A program made the translations under genes and the position numbers. From Azolla caroliniana (taxonomy: Eukaryota; Polypodiophyta): a DNA stretch of 64,000 nt. Positions 30,878-39,850 of the stretch are shown here, one piece after another. Positions within the stretch are counted from its first letter, which is position 1. The number at the start of each line of letters is the position of its first letter. The notes beneath the pieces were generated by a model, which saw only the letters and a list, made by a program, of their open reading frames with translations, had not been told where the DNA came from and ran no database searches. The stretch spans positions 7,812,001 through 7,876,000 of the forward strand of contig JBHGNT010000022.1 in NCBI GenBank assembly GCA_043228905.1, written 5' to 3'.

Positions 30878-31238
30878 GTTTGAACCAATTTAGGTTTGGG
30901 ATGGGTGGTAGATCCCTATTTATAAGTAATAGAGAACACTCTAGAATATTCTAGGTTATCCTAGAATGTAGAGTAATCTAGAAGATCTCTAGAGTATTCT
31001 AGAAGGTTCTAGTGGTATAGAACACTCTAGAATATTCTAGGTCATTCTAGAATGTAGAGTAATATAGAATATTCCTATGATATTAGATTTCATATTCTAG
31101 AGACTATACATATAAGAATATTAATACAATGGTTAAGGATTTGACATGTGTACAACAAGGTCGTGGGTTCAAATCCTTTCGAGTCATAATGTGAGTGTCA
31201 TGATCCTTTCGATGCATGATGTGAGTGATATCATGACA
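30878..31238 (-). repeat. Gypsy B 5' LTR, U3/R part
   Basis: Direct match to 27983-28341 (tgaaccaatttaggtttggg to tatcatgaca). Contains the tctagaatattctagg repeats and a tRNA-like module (A box at about 31129-31143, B box gggttcaaatcct at 31165-31177). Confidence 0.8.
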
Positions 31239-31243
31239 TATGC
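31239..31243. other. Gypsy B target duplication tatgc (right)
   Basis: Pairs with tatgt at 27866-27870. Joined without the insert, the Copia B codons read TGC ATA TTC CTC (C-I-F-L), as in related integrases. Confidence 0.65.
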
Positions 31244-31254
31244 AAGGCTGGGAC

Positions 31255-32021
31255 TTTGGGTCCAACTTTGCTCTCCGGTCCTTTGCCACATGCACGTAAG
31301 TGAGACACCCGAAAACCTTCAGATGCCGGTAAGACACTTCATTACCGGTCCACACTCTCTACGGCGTGTCTCTGTCCAAGGGCACTGAGGGTGATCTGTG
31401 TATCACGTACGTCGCTGTCAGCAGTGCCTCAGCCCAAAACGTCTTGGGTAACTTTGCATGTGCTAGCATACTCCGGACCCTCTCCATTATGGTCTGGTTC
31501 ATCCTCTGGACCAGCCCATTTAGTTCCGGCGTCTTCGGCATGGTAAATTTGAGCCGGATGCCCTTCGAGCGGCAGTACTCCTGGAAATGCCCCCGCCCGA
31601 TATTCTCCTCCGTTATCTGCTCGAACCGCCTTCAGCTTCCAACCGGTTTTTCTTTCCACTCTCGCGTGGAGCTCCTTGAAAACAGATAACACCTGATCCT
31701 TCGTCTTCAGCAGTGTGGCCCACAGCTTCCAGTTGTGGTCATCTATGAACGTCACGAAGTACTCGATCCGGCATGTGACTTCATGTCCACTGGACACACA
31801 TCGGTATGCACCAACTCTAGTGGTACATTATGTCTCATTGGTGGCCTTGATTGGAAGGAGGTCTGGTTTTTCTCATCGGCCAGGCAGTCGGTGCACTTCT
31901 CAAGGTGCACGTCTTTCACCGGAATGAGGTTGTCATCAACAAGCCTCTTCATCCCCTTCTCATTCATGTGACACATTCTCTTGTGCCACAACTCACCCGC
32001 AATGTCGGATGCAACGTTCAC
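31255..32021 (-). pseudogene. Copia B integrase
   Basis: LWHKRMCHMNEKGMKRLVDD and KCTDCLADEK supply the HHCC site. VHTDVC has the first Asp, VRADNGGEYRAGAF the second, and GLVQRMNQTIMERVRSM the Glu position, where the usual GVAERMN is GLVQRMN, so the catalytic Glu is Gln. AEALLTATYVIHRSPS and HLKVFGCLTYVHVAKD follow before the Gypsy B insertion. There are frame changes at about 31770 and 31400. It would integrate Copia DNA; this copy could not. Confidence 0.8.
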
Positions 32022-32433
32022 TTCTTTTCAGGATAATCGGGCATTCATTAGGCACAGTGTGTTGACTTTCCGGGCCTGAGCCACTATTAGGCTCCCTTTT
32101 GCAGAACTTCATGACACTGTTCCAGATGCTACCTATGTAGCCTTGATCATCTAGTTGACCGGTTGATATCAGGTTCAGTCGAACCTCCGGAACATGTCGG
32201 ACATCCTTCAGCAGCAACTTGCATCCGGTTGATGTCGTCAACAACACATCTCCTATGCCGATAATTCGGCATGTCCCTTCATTCCTCATCCGGACACAGC
32301 CGTGCTCACCGGCTGTGTACGATGAGAAGCATTTCCGGTCCAGGGTCAGGTGGAACGACACTCCGGAATCGACAACCCACGTTGTCTCGTCGCCGGCAAT
32401 GTTCAACTCACTCTCCTCGGTGATGAGCATCAA
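31993..32433 (-). pseudogene. Copia B protease
   Basis: TTWVVDSGVSFHLTLDRKCF contains the D-S-G active-site triad of Copia proteases. MRNEGTCRIIGIGDVLLTTS and LLLKDVRHVPEVRLNLISTG are the conserved downstream strands. Confidence 0.8.
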
Positions 32434-32568
32434 CTCTTCTTCACTTGCCGCGATTGTTGTCGTTCCCTTTCAGTCCGGTCCCCTCCGATCTTTACCGTTC
32501 CGGTCCGGTGACCGCTTCGAATTAGTACTGTCGGTTTCCTTGTCTTTTCGGAAGTGCCGACAGTTCCT

Positions 32569-33294
32569 CTAGAAGTGTCCTAGCTTGCCACAATAGAAGC
32601 AAGTAGGCCTCCCCCTTGACTTTGACCGTGTCCCCGACTTTTCCTGGTTCTGGGGACTACGGTTCCTTTGTCTTCCGCATTCCGATTCGGTAAGGAGCGC
32701 TTTGGAGTCGGAGATCATATCTTTGTCTTTCTGACGCGCCTCCTCATCTAGCAAGCTCAACTTGACTCTTGCTAGGGATAACTGTTTTCCTTCCAGCCCG
32801 GCGTTACCCAAAGTGACAACTAATGTCTCCCAGCTATCCGGGAGGGAACCGAGCAGGAGTAGTGCTAGTACCTGATCGGCTAGAGGTACTTCCAACGATG
32901 TTGCCTGGTGAATCAGCCCCTGGAAGGCATTCATGTGCTTTGCCATACTGGAGCCTTCTTGGTACCGGAGCCTCACTAGCTTCCGAAATACCGAAACCCG
33001 ATTAACAACATTTTTGTTCTGAAACATAATGCCGATCTTCTCCCAGAGTTCATGAGCCTTGCTCTCCTCATTGAAGTTGTTGTACAGGCTCATGTCGATG
33101 AAGCACCAGATGTAAGGTGTTGTCTTCATGTGCATAACCTCCCACACTGTGGCGTCGATCTTGTCTAGTCTTTTGTCCCCGAACTGAGCCGGCAACCAAA
33201 GATCTTTCACAACGAGCATGTCCCTCATCTTCGACTTCCACATTGAGTAGTTGGTGCCGGTGAGCTTGAACATGCCTCCCAACGAATCTTCCAT
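32569..33294 (-). CDS. Copia B gag
   Basis: Start MEDSLGGMFKLTGTNYSMW lies 17 bases after the PBS. KLTGTNYSMWKSKMRDML is the N-terminal gag motif. LWEKIGIMFQNKNVVNRVSV, LRYQEGSSMAKHMNAFQGLI and LLLGSLPDSWETLVVTLGN are the UBN2 core. The basic tail leads to the knuckle CFYCGKLGHF, where a TAG at 32569 splits the CCHC before RNC. The 241-codon frame is otherwise uninterrupted, the best-preserved part of this element. Confidence 0.85.
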   Translation of the reverse strand: MEDSLGGMFKLTGTNYSMWKSKMRDMLVVKDLWLPAQFGDKRLDKIDATVWEVMHMKTTPYIWCFIDMSLYNNFNEESKAHELWEKIGIMFQNKNVVNRVSVFRKLVRLRYQEGSSMAKHMNAFQGLIHQATSLEVPLADQVLALLLLGSLPDSWETLVVTLGNAGLEGKQLSLARVKLSLLDEEARQKDKDMISDSKALLTESECGRQRNRSPQNQEKSGTRSKSRGRPTCFYCGKLGHF

Positions 33295-33310
33295 TTTCTG
33301 TGTCGTTTCA

Positions 33311-33321
33311 CTCTAATACCA
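33311..33321 (-). other. Copia B primer-binding site
   Basis: Minus strand tggtattagag, close to the initiator tRNA-Met type PBS (tggtatcagag), three bases from the LTR end. Confidence 0.75.
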
Positions 33322-33324
33322 GTT

Positions 33325-33899
33325 TGTAGAGAATATGCAGAATAATCTTCGGCCACAATTGAGACTTAGATCACTTAATGATAATTAAACACAGAAGAAA
33401 TGAGAAATGGAAGTAAGTACAGAAACAGAAGAGAATGCACAGGATGTTAACATGGAAAACCCTAAACGGGAAAAACCACGAGAGCCCACAGACTCCAAAC
33501 TATCACTATGTCGAGAGGAATACAACAGGTAAACATGGAGGCAGCGACCTCGTACTCACACTCTTCTTCTGGCGGTGGTTACAACAGAGACTTACTCTAT
33601 TTCTCTCTCTCTCTCTCTCTGTTACGCTCTGTATAGCAGTTACACTCAATAACTCTATACAAAATAATGACAACACACACAGTTACTATTTGCCCTAGGT
33701 CATATTTATACTAATATGACTTTCGGGCTAATTACAAATATAGCCCTTGTGGGCTCTTTGGAACATATTTACATATATGTCCCTTCATCCGATGAGATGT
33801 TCTCATCGGGCCTGCAACATCCGGTTCTCATCGGGCCTTCATCATCTGATTCTCACCGGCCCTTCATCATCCCATCCGAAAGGGACCGAAATCCTAACA
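33325..33899 (-). repeat. Copia B 5' LTR
   Basis: Minus strand TGTTAGGATTTCGG to ATTCTCTACA, 575 bp. CT-rich near 33600, with gggaaaaaccacgagagccc and ccaaactatcactatg shared with the solo LTR and the Copia C LTR. Confidence 0.85.
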
Positions 33900-34075
33900 T
33901 TAGGATTCATGTCTACCATGCGAAGTTGAAACATATTGAGGTGTGGTTTCATCATATCCGAGAGCTTGTAACAGAGAAGAAGCTTGAAGTCGGGAAGGTC
34001 GACATCAAGATGAGCATCGTTGATTTCTTGACGAAATCAGTCCCATATCAACGCTTCAGAGCATAGAGGTTAATG
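33900..34075 (+). pseudogene. Copia RNase H tail fragment
   Basis: IHVYHAKLKHIEVWFHHIRE, KKLEVGKVDIKMSIVDFLTK and SVPYQRFRA match the end of Copia RNase H (HARTKHIExRYHFIRE, ADxLTK). It has the opposite orientation to Copia B and may be the tail of the old plus-strand Copia at 22997-24840, displaced by the Copia B insertion. Confidence 0.7.
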
Positions 34076-34543
34076 AGGGGATTAAGACAAGCGACAGAGT
34101 AGAAGAGAGTTGAACAAACAATCGTAGCAAGTAAGTCGATGACCAACTCGATTGGATAAACCGAAGAAGCAAAGTCCAAAGAATCGGAAAGGCAAAAGGC
34201 TAAGGACATAGCCTAGTGCGAGGATGTCAAATGGAAAGAAAACGATCGACGGACGAGCAAAGCCAAAGATAGATCGAGGATCCAACGGGGAGGACAAGAG
34301 CCAGCCGATCAAAACGAACGAGCCGATTTGGATGCAAGACAATTCAAATCCACACGATCCAATTGACCTAATCCTGCCGAACTAGGCTAGATTCTGACTT
34401 TACCTCTACAGACTCGGTGGAATGTTGACTACCTTGTATGTATACAATTGTAACTTTAGATCAAAACTGTAATCTAGGTTCACGGGGGAGATAACCCCAA
34501 TTATTTGTATACATAGGAAGAGTAGACCTTTTAGGGGGGAGTT
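34076..34543 (+). other. 3' untranslated part and polypurine tract of plus-strand Copia
   Basis: Non-coding stretch between the RNase H end and the LTR. The last bases, ttttaggggggag followed by ttt, are a polypurine tract of the kind that primes plus-strand synthesis. Confidence 0.5.
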
Positions 34544-34783
34544 TGTTGGTATAACAGGCTAACTCCTTCCACTTTGTATACTTAATGTAAACACATCTTC
34601 GAGTTAGGGGTTCTGTATATATATAAGCCCAACTGTAACATTGTGTGAGAGAGTGTTTTTTCATAAGAGAATAAACAGAGTCTCCATTAGAGCTTAACTA
34701 TGTCTATCCTACCTTCTATTTTCTATTTTCATTCATATTCTGTCTGTGTTGTTTGTTGCACACATTTTCTATAGGTCCTCACA
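34544..34783 (+). repeat. Plus-strand Copia 3' LTR (approximate end)
   Basis: Begins TGTTGGTATAACAGGC after the purine tract, has a TATA-like ctgtatatatataagccc at about 34615, and plausibly ends cctcaca at 34783. No second copy is present to fix the end. Confidence 0.55.
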
Positions 34784-35130
34784 TATTCTTCTGCACATCA
34801 TATTCTATAATATATTCTATATTGAAGTACATATTTAAACACATCACTTATCATGTGTCTCTTTTTTGCTATTTAAGAATTTTCGCAAGACCAATATCTA
34901 CTACCAATCAAACAACATTTTGGGTGTCCTAAAAGCTCGTAAAAACATGCCTTCTCTAGACATTGGGACAAAGAATTAGGGTGATTACAGAGAGAGCCAG
35001 AGATATGTGCGATAATTTAGATATAATAAGGGTTTCTATGTAGATTTAAATCAATTCCCATAGATTTTGTGGAGATAAGAAATTTGGATGGTTGTCTACC
35101 ACCTCCAATGTGGCTCAATCGCGTTAACTC
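34784..35130. other. AT-rich spacer, no gene seen
   Basis: About 350 bp without recognisable coding capacity or repeats. Confidence 0.4.
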
Positions 35131-35310
35131 TTAGTGTTTTGGAAGAGGTATTCAAGAATATGATGTGGTGTCATGGATTACTCTAATAGAGGTTTATATC
35201 GAATTAGAGTTCGGTGAAGACGCAGTCCATTGTTTCTATCAAATGCAAAGAGAAGACATATTCTTTAACGTGGCATCTAATAATGTTGTAATTGAAGGTT
35301 GTGTTAAACA
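35131..35310 (+). pseudogene. PPR gene fragment
   Basis: EYDVVSWITLIEVYIELEFG, EDAVHCFYQMQREDIFF and NVASNNVVIEGCVKH correspond to a D-V-V-S-W-T-x-L-I-x-G-Y repeat followed by EEAVxCFxQMQxEG. One PPR repeat and part of the next remain, with no start, no upstream repeats and no C-terminal domain. Confidence 0.65.
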
Positions 35311-35680
35311 TATACGACACAAGATATCCCTACACATATGGCCATATGCAAGGGCAAGGTCTATTGCCCAATCAAACAACATATTTTCTACCCATATATT
35401 TGAACTTTTGGTGAGTGAATTATTTAGTCTTCTAGTTAGCCTAAACATTTTGAAGAATCTTGTTGCACTAATGGTGATAGGCTTATAACTTAGTGGTTTC
35501 CTTTTTTGATTATGGTCCCATGAAAAGAATGGTATATATCTAATTGCTAGTGGTGATCTAGAGTTCAACAGGTATTCTCTTCTCATTTATGTGTAATAAT
35601 CATTTACATATACTATTTAAAATGTTTACATCAATAATGAAAAAAGGAAGAAAGAAAGATAGTTAGAGAGAGAGAGATGG
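35311..35680. other. Non-coding spacer
   Basis: AT-rich with a gaaagaaagatagttagagagagag purine stretch near 35645. Nothing coding is seen. Confidence 0.4.
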
Positions 35681-35684
35681 ACAA

Positions 35685-36150
35685 ACGTTATGGCTCAAAG
35701 CTAGTTGGGCCATAGTTGAAATGTTTGGTTGTCATCAATCAGAGACCGTGCATAATGTGAATACTGAAATAATTTATGGTGGATGGGAAGCTCTAAAAGA
35801 GAATCAACATGATTTCTGGCACAACAAATAGTGACCTCTCATTGATAGCCTAATCCAATAGCTCTCTAACACATGGTAAATCAAATAAATCCAAAGCTTC
35901 TCGTTTGCATGGTTAACGGTACACAAACAAGGACCTTTGTCTTTTCTACATTTCTAAAATGTGTGTGAGCTCGACAAATGTTACAGCTCAACGCTAGTTG
36001 AAAATTGAAATGTTTGATTGTCATCCGTTGGAGACCGTGCATGATGTGGACACTGAAATAATTTATGGTGCATAGGAAGTAGCTAAATTTAATAGTTTTT
36101 GCAAAACATTGGAACAACAAAATCTCTAAAAGAGAACCAACATGATGATT
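35685..36150. repeat. Duplicated module upstream of UGT
   Basis: Two imperfect copies, about 35685-35825 and 35970-36150, share gttatggctcaaagctagttg/gttacagctcaacgctagttg, gagaccgtgca and actgaaataatttatggtg. A shorter third copy of the aatttatggtgcatagg part is at about 36370-36410. Confidence 0.7.
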
Positions 36151-36171
36151 AAGTGTTGTACTCGGTGAAGG

Positions 36172-36372
36172 CTTTGCCCCAGGGCAGCATGTACAACCTC
36201 TCCCCTAAGGCATTATTGTCCTCTATATGAATTGGTGAGAACTACATGAATATAGCCAACACGTGAGCATTGTGTAAAGAAAGAAGTACGCAAGATTAGA
36301 CAAGAGAGGGCAATGGAATGGGCGTAACTTGGCGCATCATCGACGAGCACGACAATCGAAAGTCCTCCTAAT
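36172..36372 (+). repeat. Broken duplicate of UGT promoter and start
   Basis: Matches 36424-36602, the true promoter and first codons of the UGT gene. It contains ggcattattgtcctctatatgaattggtgag (TATA altered to tatatgaa), gagcattgtgtaaagaaagaag, gggcaatggaatgggcgtaa and catcatcgacgagcacgaca. The start ATG is kept but the fourth codon after it is TAA, so this copy is dead. Confidence 0.8.
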
Positions 36373-36467
36373 TTATGGTGCATAGGAAATTAGCTAAATT
36401 TAATAGTTTTCGAACACATGGAAAAGGCAGCACGTACAAACTCTTGCCCAAGGCATTATCCCTCCCC

Positions 36468-36475
36468 TATATAAA
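36468..36475 (+). promoter_or_regulatory. UGT TATA box
   Basis: tatataaa lies 72-79 bp before the UGT ATG, a usual TATA-to-start distance with a short leader. The upstream duplicate has a mutated version. Confidence 0.7.
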
Positions 36476-36546
36476 GTGGTGAGAAGTCCATGAATATATC
36501 CAAAGAGTGAGCATTGTGTAAAGAAAGAAGGCTAGACAAGAGGGCA

Positions 36547-38102
36547 ATGGAAGGGGTGTTGGCGCATCATGGACGAGCACGACAACCGCATGTCCTCCTT
36601 TTGCCGTTCCCGGCACAAGGTCACATAAACCCTCTTATCGATTTAGGGGAACGATTGGCCGCTTCGGGCATATTGTCTACACTTGTCCTCCCACGGGGCA
36701 TGTTGTCCAAGGGGCTCGTAGTCCCCGAGAAGCATCTCCTCATCCGCTTCGCGACCCTCGACCTCCCGTCGGAGATTGACGCGAAGCTGTCATCGGGAGA
36801 CCAATCGTGGGAGATGTTTGAGATTGTCGACACCGAGATCCTCGGCCCTCTTAGGACCTTCATGACCGCTTATCGTGCCACCAATTCAGGTGCCAGTGCC
36901 ATTGTAGGTGAGCAGCACCTTGAGATTCTGCCGCCCATTTCTTGCCTCATTTCGGACAGCTTCATGCCCTGGACCGTGGAACTGGCCTGCGAGATGGGCG
37001 TCCCGAGGGTCGAAATGTGGACCGCCTCCGCCACCGCCTACGTCTTCGGCTGTTCCATACTACCACTCATCTCAAAGGGCCTCTTACCCTTCATTCAAGG
37101 TACATTCTCTCTCTCTCTCTCACACACACACTCTCTCTCTCACTCCCTGCATGTCTCCTCATTACTGATTCTTCTCCAACAGGTACACAGGACATTGTGC
37201 TTGACTTTCTGCCTGGCATCTCCACCTCCCGATTGGGTAACGTGCCTGTAGAAACCCTGAAAACAAAGGATCTTACACACCCATTCTTTCAAATCATCGT
37301 TCAATCCTTCTTGCGTGGCGCCGAATCTCAGCGAGTCCTCGTGAACTCTTTTGACGGGGTCGAGGCCGGCGCAATGGAGGCATTGAGAGCAAAGAATGTG
37401 AAGATGACCCCCATTGGCCCAACATTTGGGGTAGGACATAAGAAGGACAGCCCTAGCCTTTTGGATGAGGCTCAATCCAAATGCTTGCAGTGGCTTGATA
37501 AGCAAGCACCCAAATCGGTAGTGTATGTGGCCTTCGGGTCAGCCGGATTCTTGTCGAGGGAGGAGATGCGGGAGTTAGTGGCCGCATTGGAGGCGTTCGG
37601 GAGGCCGTTTTTGTGGGCGATTCGCGATGGCTCCGCCACCGAATCGCTCCCCGTGAGTTTCCGCGCCGGTAACCTTCCTACCGAGAAAGGCCTCATAGTG
37701 TCGTGGGCACCCCAGAGGCATGTATTGGAACATGGATCGGTGGGAGCTTTCGTGAGCCATTGTGGGTGGAATTCCCTGTTGGAGAGTATTTGGAACGGTG
37801 TTCCTGTCGTGGGGTGCCCTCGCATGGCGGAACAAAACACCAACATGTGGCTTGCCCAAGAATGGGGCATTGGGGTGGCGGGTGTGGACACGATGATGGG
37901 CGGCATAGGGAGCCTACGTAGCACCACCCTCGTAAATGCGTTGCAACGTGTAATGGGAACGGTAGGTGTCGACGACGAATCCTTAACTCAGGTTAAATTG
38001 AGGAAGAAGGTGGTTGAGATGGCGGCGATTGCACGTGCTGCCATTTCGCCCTCCGGAACCTCCACCCTGGCATTCCAAGAGTTTGTGGATGAACTCCTTT
38101 GA
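36547..38102 (+). CDS. UDP-glycosyltransferase (plant family 1 UGT)
   Basis: Two exons (36547-37099 and 37183-38102) encode 490 residues with no stop or shift. The start MEGVLAHHGRARQPHVLLLP is chosen because it follows the TATA box and leads straight into PFPAQGHINPLIDLGERLA; the His in QGH is the catalytic base of plant UGTs. CLISDSFMPWTVELACEMG carries the Asp region. The C-terminal half has VVYVAFGSAGFLSREEM and the PSPG box (WAPQRHVLEHGSVGAFVSHC, GWNSLLESIWNGVPVVGCP, then AEQNTN). The Trp after HCG and the final Gln fit UDP-glucose as donor. UGTs transfer sugar to small molecules such as flavonoids or hormones in the cytosol. The acceptor cannot be read from sequence. A UGT86-like affinity is possible but unproven. 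Confidence 0.93.
37100..37182 (+). other. UGT intron
   Basis: 83 bp, GTACATTC...CCAACAG, dominated by (CT)n and (CA)n. It splits a Gly codon (FIQ-G-TQDIVLDF). One intron at this general place is common in plant UGT genes. Confidence 0.85.
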
Positions 38103-38540
38103 GGGTAAAATGCTAGTGAAAGAAGCAAAAGAAAGAAACATGTCTGCAAACCCATGAAATCATGCAATGTTTGAATCAAACTCCATAATGTGCTAATGTG
38201 TTGCTAACTCCATAATGTTTAGGATAAGCCAGCCTTGATTCGCAAACATTGGTATCATCTTTGGTTAAGTCACTGTGTTCTGCTGTGTTGGCTTATATGT
38301 GTTTACTGGTATGTGATTGATGTATTATAACCATGCTTGGCACGTCCACGTTGGTAGAGTTAATGTTCACCATGGCACTTTCAAAGATTGAAAGACCATG
38401 AGGATGATAATAATAGATAATAAAACTAGATGGCATGTGATCCAACAAGCTCCTATAGATACTTAGTCAACACCAATAATTAACTCCAAATATTGATGGT
38501 AGTACATATAGGTCACCAGCTAACCCTCCCTCCACAATGA
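38103..38540. other. UGT 3' flank
   Basis: About 440 bp including the presumed 3' UTR. No other gene is seen. Confidence 0.4.
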
Positions 38541-39850
38541 CTCACATCCCTTGAAATGTAATAAAAAACACATTACGTACTACTTAATAGCGATGGGCTT
38601 GGTTCGGTTTATTGGCCGTGAAACTAAATCAAACCATCTATTCATAATAAAAACCCAACCAAACCGTTTAAAAAGTATGAAGCCATTTAAATTGAATTGT
38701 TTAGAACTGAACCGTTTAAGCCGTACTGTATAGAAAGTATGAGAAACCGGGCTTGGTTTAGTTTCTTGGCCTTGAAACCAAACCAAACCATCTATTGATA
38801 ATAAAAACCAAACCATCTAATCATAATAAAAACCAAATCATCTATTCATAATAAAAAACAAACCATCTATTCATAATAAAAACCAAACCAAACCGTTTAA
38901 AAATTATGAAGCCATTTAAATTGAACTGTTTAGAACCAAATTGTTTTAGCTGTATTGTATAAAAAGTATGATAAACCAAACTGTTTCCGCAAAATTTAGA
39001 ACCATAGCAAATTGGTTCATCATAAAAACCAAACCAAATTGTTTAAAAATTATGAAGCCATTTAAATTGAACTGTTTAGAACCGAACTGTTTAAGTTGTA
39101 CTGTATAAAAAGTATGAGAAACCGGGCTTGGTTCAGTTTCTTGGCCTTGAAACCAAACCAAATCATCTATTCATAATAAAAACCAAACCAAACCGTTTAA
39201 AAATTATGAAGCCATTTAAATTGAACTATTTAGAACTAAACTGTTTCAGCTGTATTGTATAAAAAGTATGATAAACCAAACCGTTTCCGCAAAATTTAGA
39301 ACCGAAGCAAACTGGTTTATCCTAAAAACCAAACCATCTATTCATAATAAAAACTAAACCAAACCGTTTAAAAATTATGAAGCCATTTAAATTGAACTGT
39401 TTAAGTTGTACTGTATAGAAAGTATGAGAAACCGAGCTTGGTTCAGTTTCTTGGCCTTGAAACCAAACCAAACCATCTATTCATAATAAAAACCAAACCA
39501 AACCATTTAAATTGAACTGTTTAGAACTAAATTGTTTAAGCTGTATTGTATAAAAAGTATGAGAAATTGGGCTTGGTTTGGTTTCTTGGCCTTGAAACCA
39601 AACCAAACCATCTATTCATAATAAAAACCAAACCAAATTGTTTAAAAATTATGAAGCCATTTAAATTGAACTGTTTAGAACCAAATTGTTTAAAAATTAT
39701 GAAGCCATTTAAGTTGAACTGTTTAGAACCAAACTGTTTAAGCTGTACTGAATAAAAAGTATGAGAAACCAAACCATTTACGCAAAATTTAGAACCAAAG
39801 CAAATTGATTTATCATAAATCAAAACCAAACCATTTGTTACATAATCCAA
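38541..39850. repeat. Cluster of AAACC-rich interspersed direct repeats
   Basis: Recurrent blocks in the same orientation: gcttggttcagtttcttggcc (near 38598, 38751, 39125, 39436 and 39568), accaaaccatctattcataa, gtttaaaaattatgaagcca and ttaaattgaactgtttagaa. Spacing is irregular (about 130-370 bp), so it is a shuffled rather than regular tandem repeat. Apparent frames on either strand are repeat artefacts. Confidence 0.85.

Larger units (their letters stand above)
27871..31238 (-). mobile_element. Gypsy B, chromodomain Ty3/Gypsy, internally deleted
   Basis: On the minus strand: LTR (31238-30878, altered U5), the end of the protease-RT linker, RT fused to integrase (30377-29589), a solo LTR insertion, integrase C-terminus and chromodomain (29070-28334), the PPT aaagaagggggatag, and LTR (28341-27871). 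Gag and protease are absent. The chromodomain after integrase places it in the chromovirus clade, whose chromodomain guides insertion into chromatin. Confidence 0.85.
25852..33899 (-). mobile_element. Copia B (minus strand), split by nested Gypsy B
   Basis: On the minus strand the order is LTR (33899-33325), PBS, gag (33294-32569), protease, integrase (32021-31255), [Gypsy B insertion], integrase C-terminus (27829-27458), RT and RNase H (to 25852). The two integrase halves join across the insertion (KLDPKSQPCI to FLGYDDDEFGY). The 3' LTR is missing. Several stops and shifts are present. Confidence 0.85.

Noticed and set aside
36621-37927. Minus-strand frames across the UGT gene
   Set aside because: Shadows of the UGT coding strand; the plus-strand frames carry the PSPG box and correct splice sites.
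38551-39850. Small frames such as FKLNCLEPNCLKIMKPFKL
   Set aside because: Products of the AAACC-rich repeat cluster on both strands.
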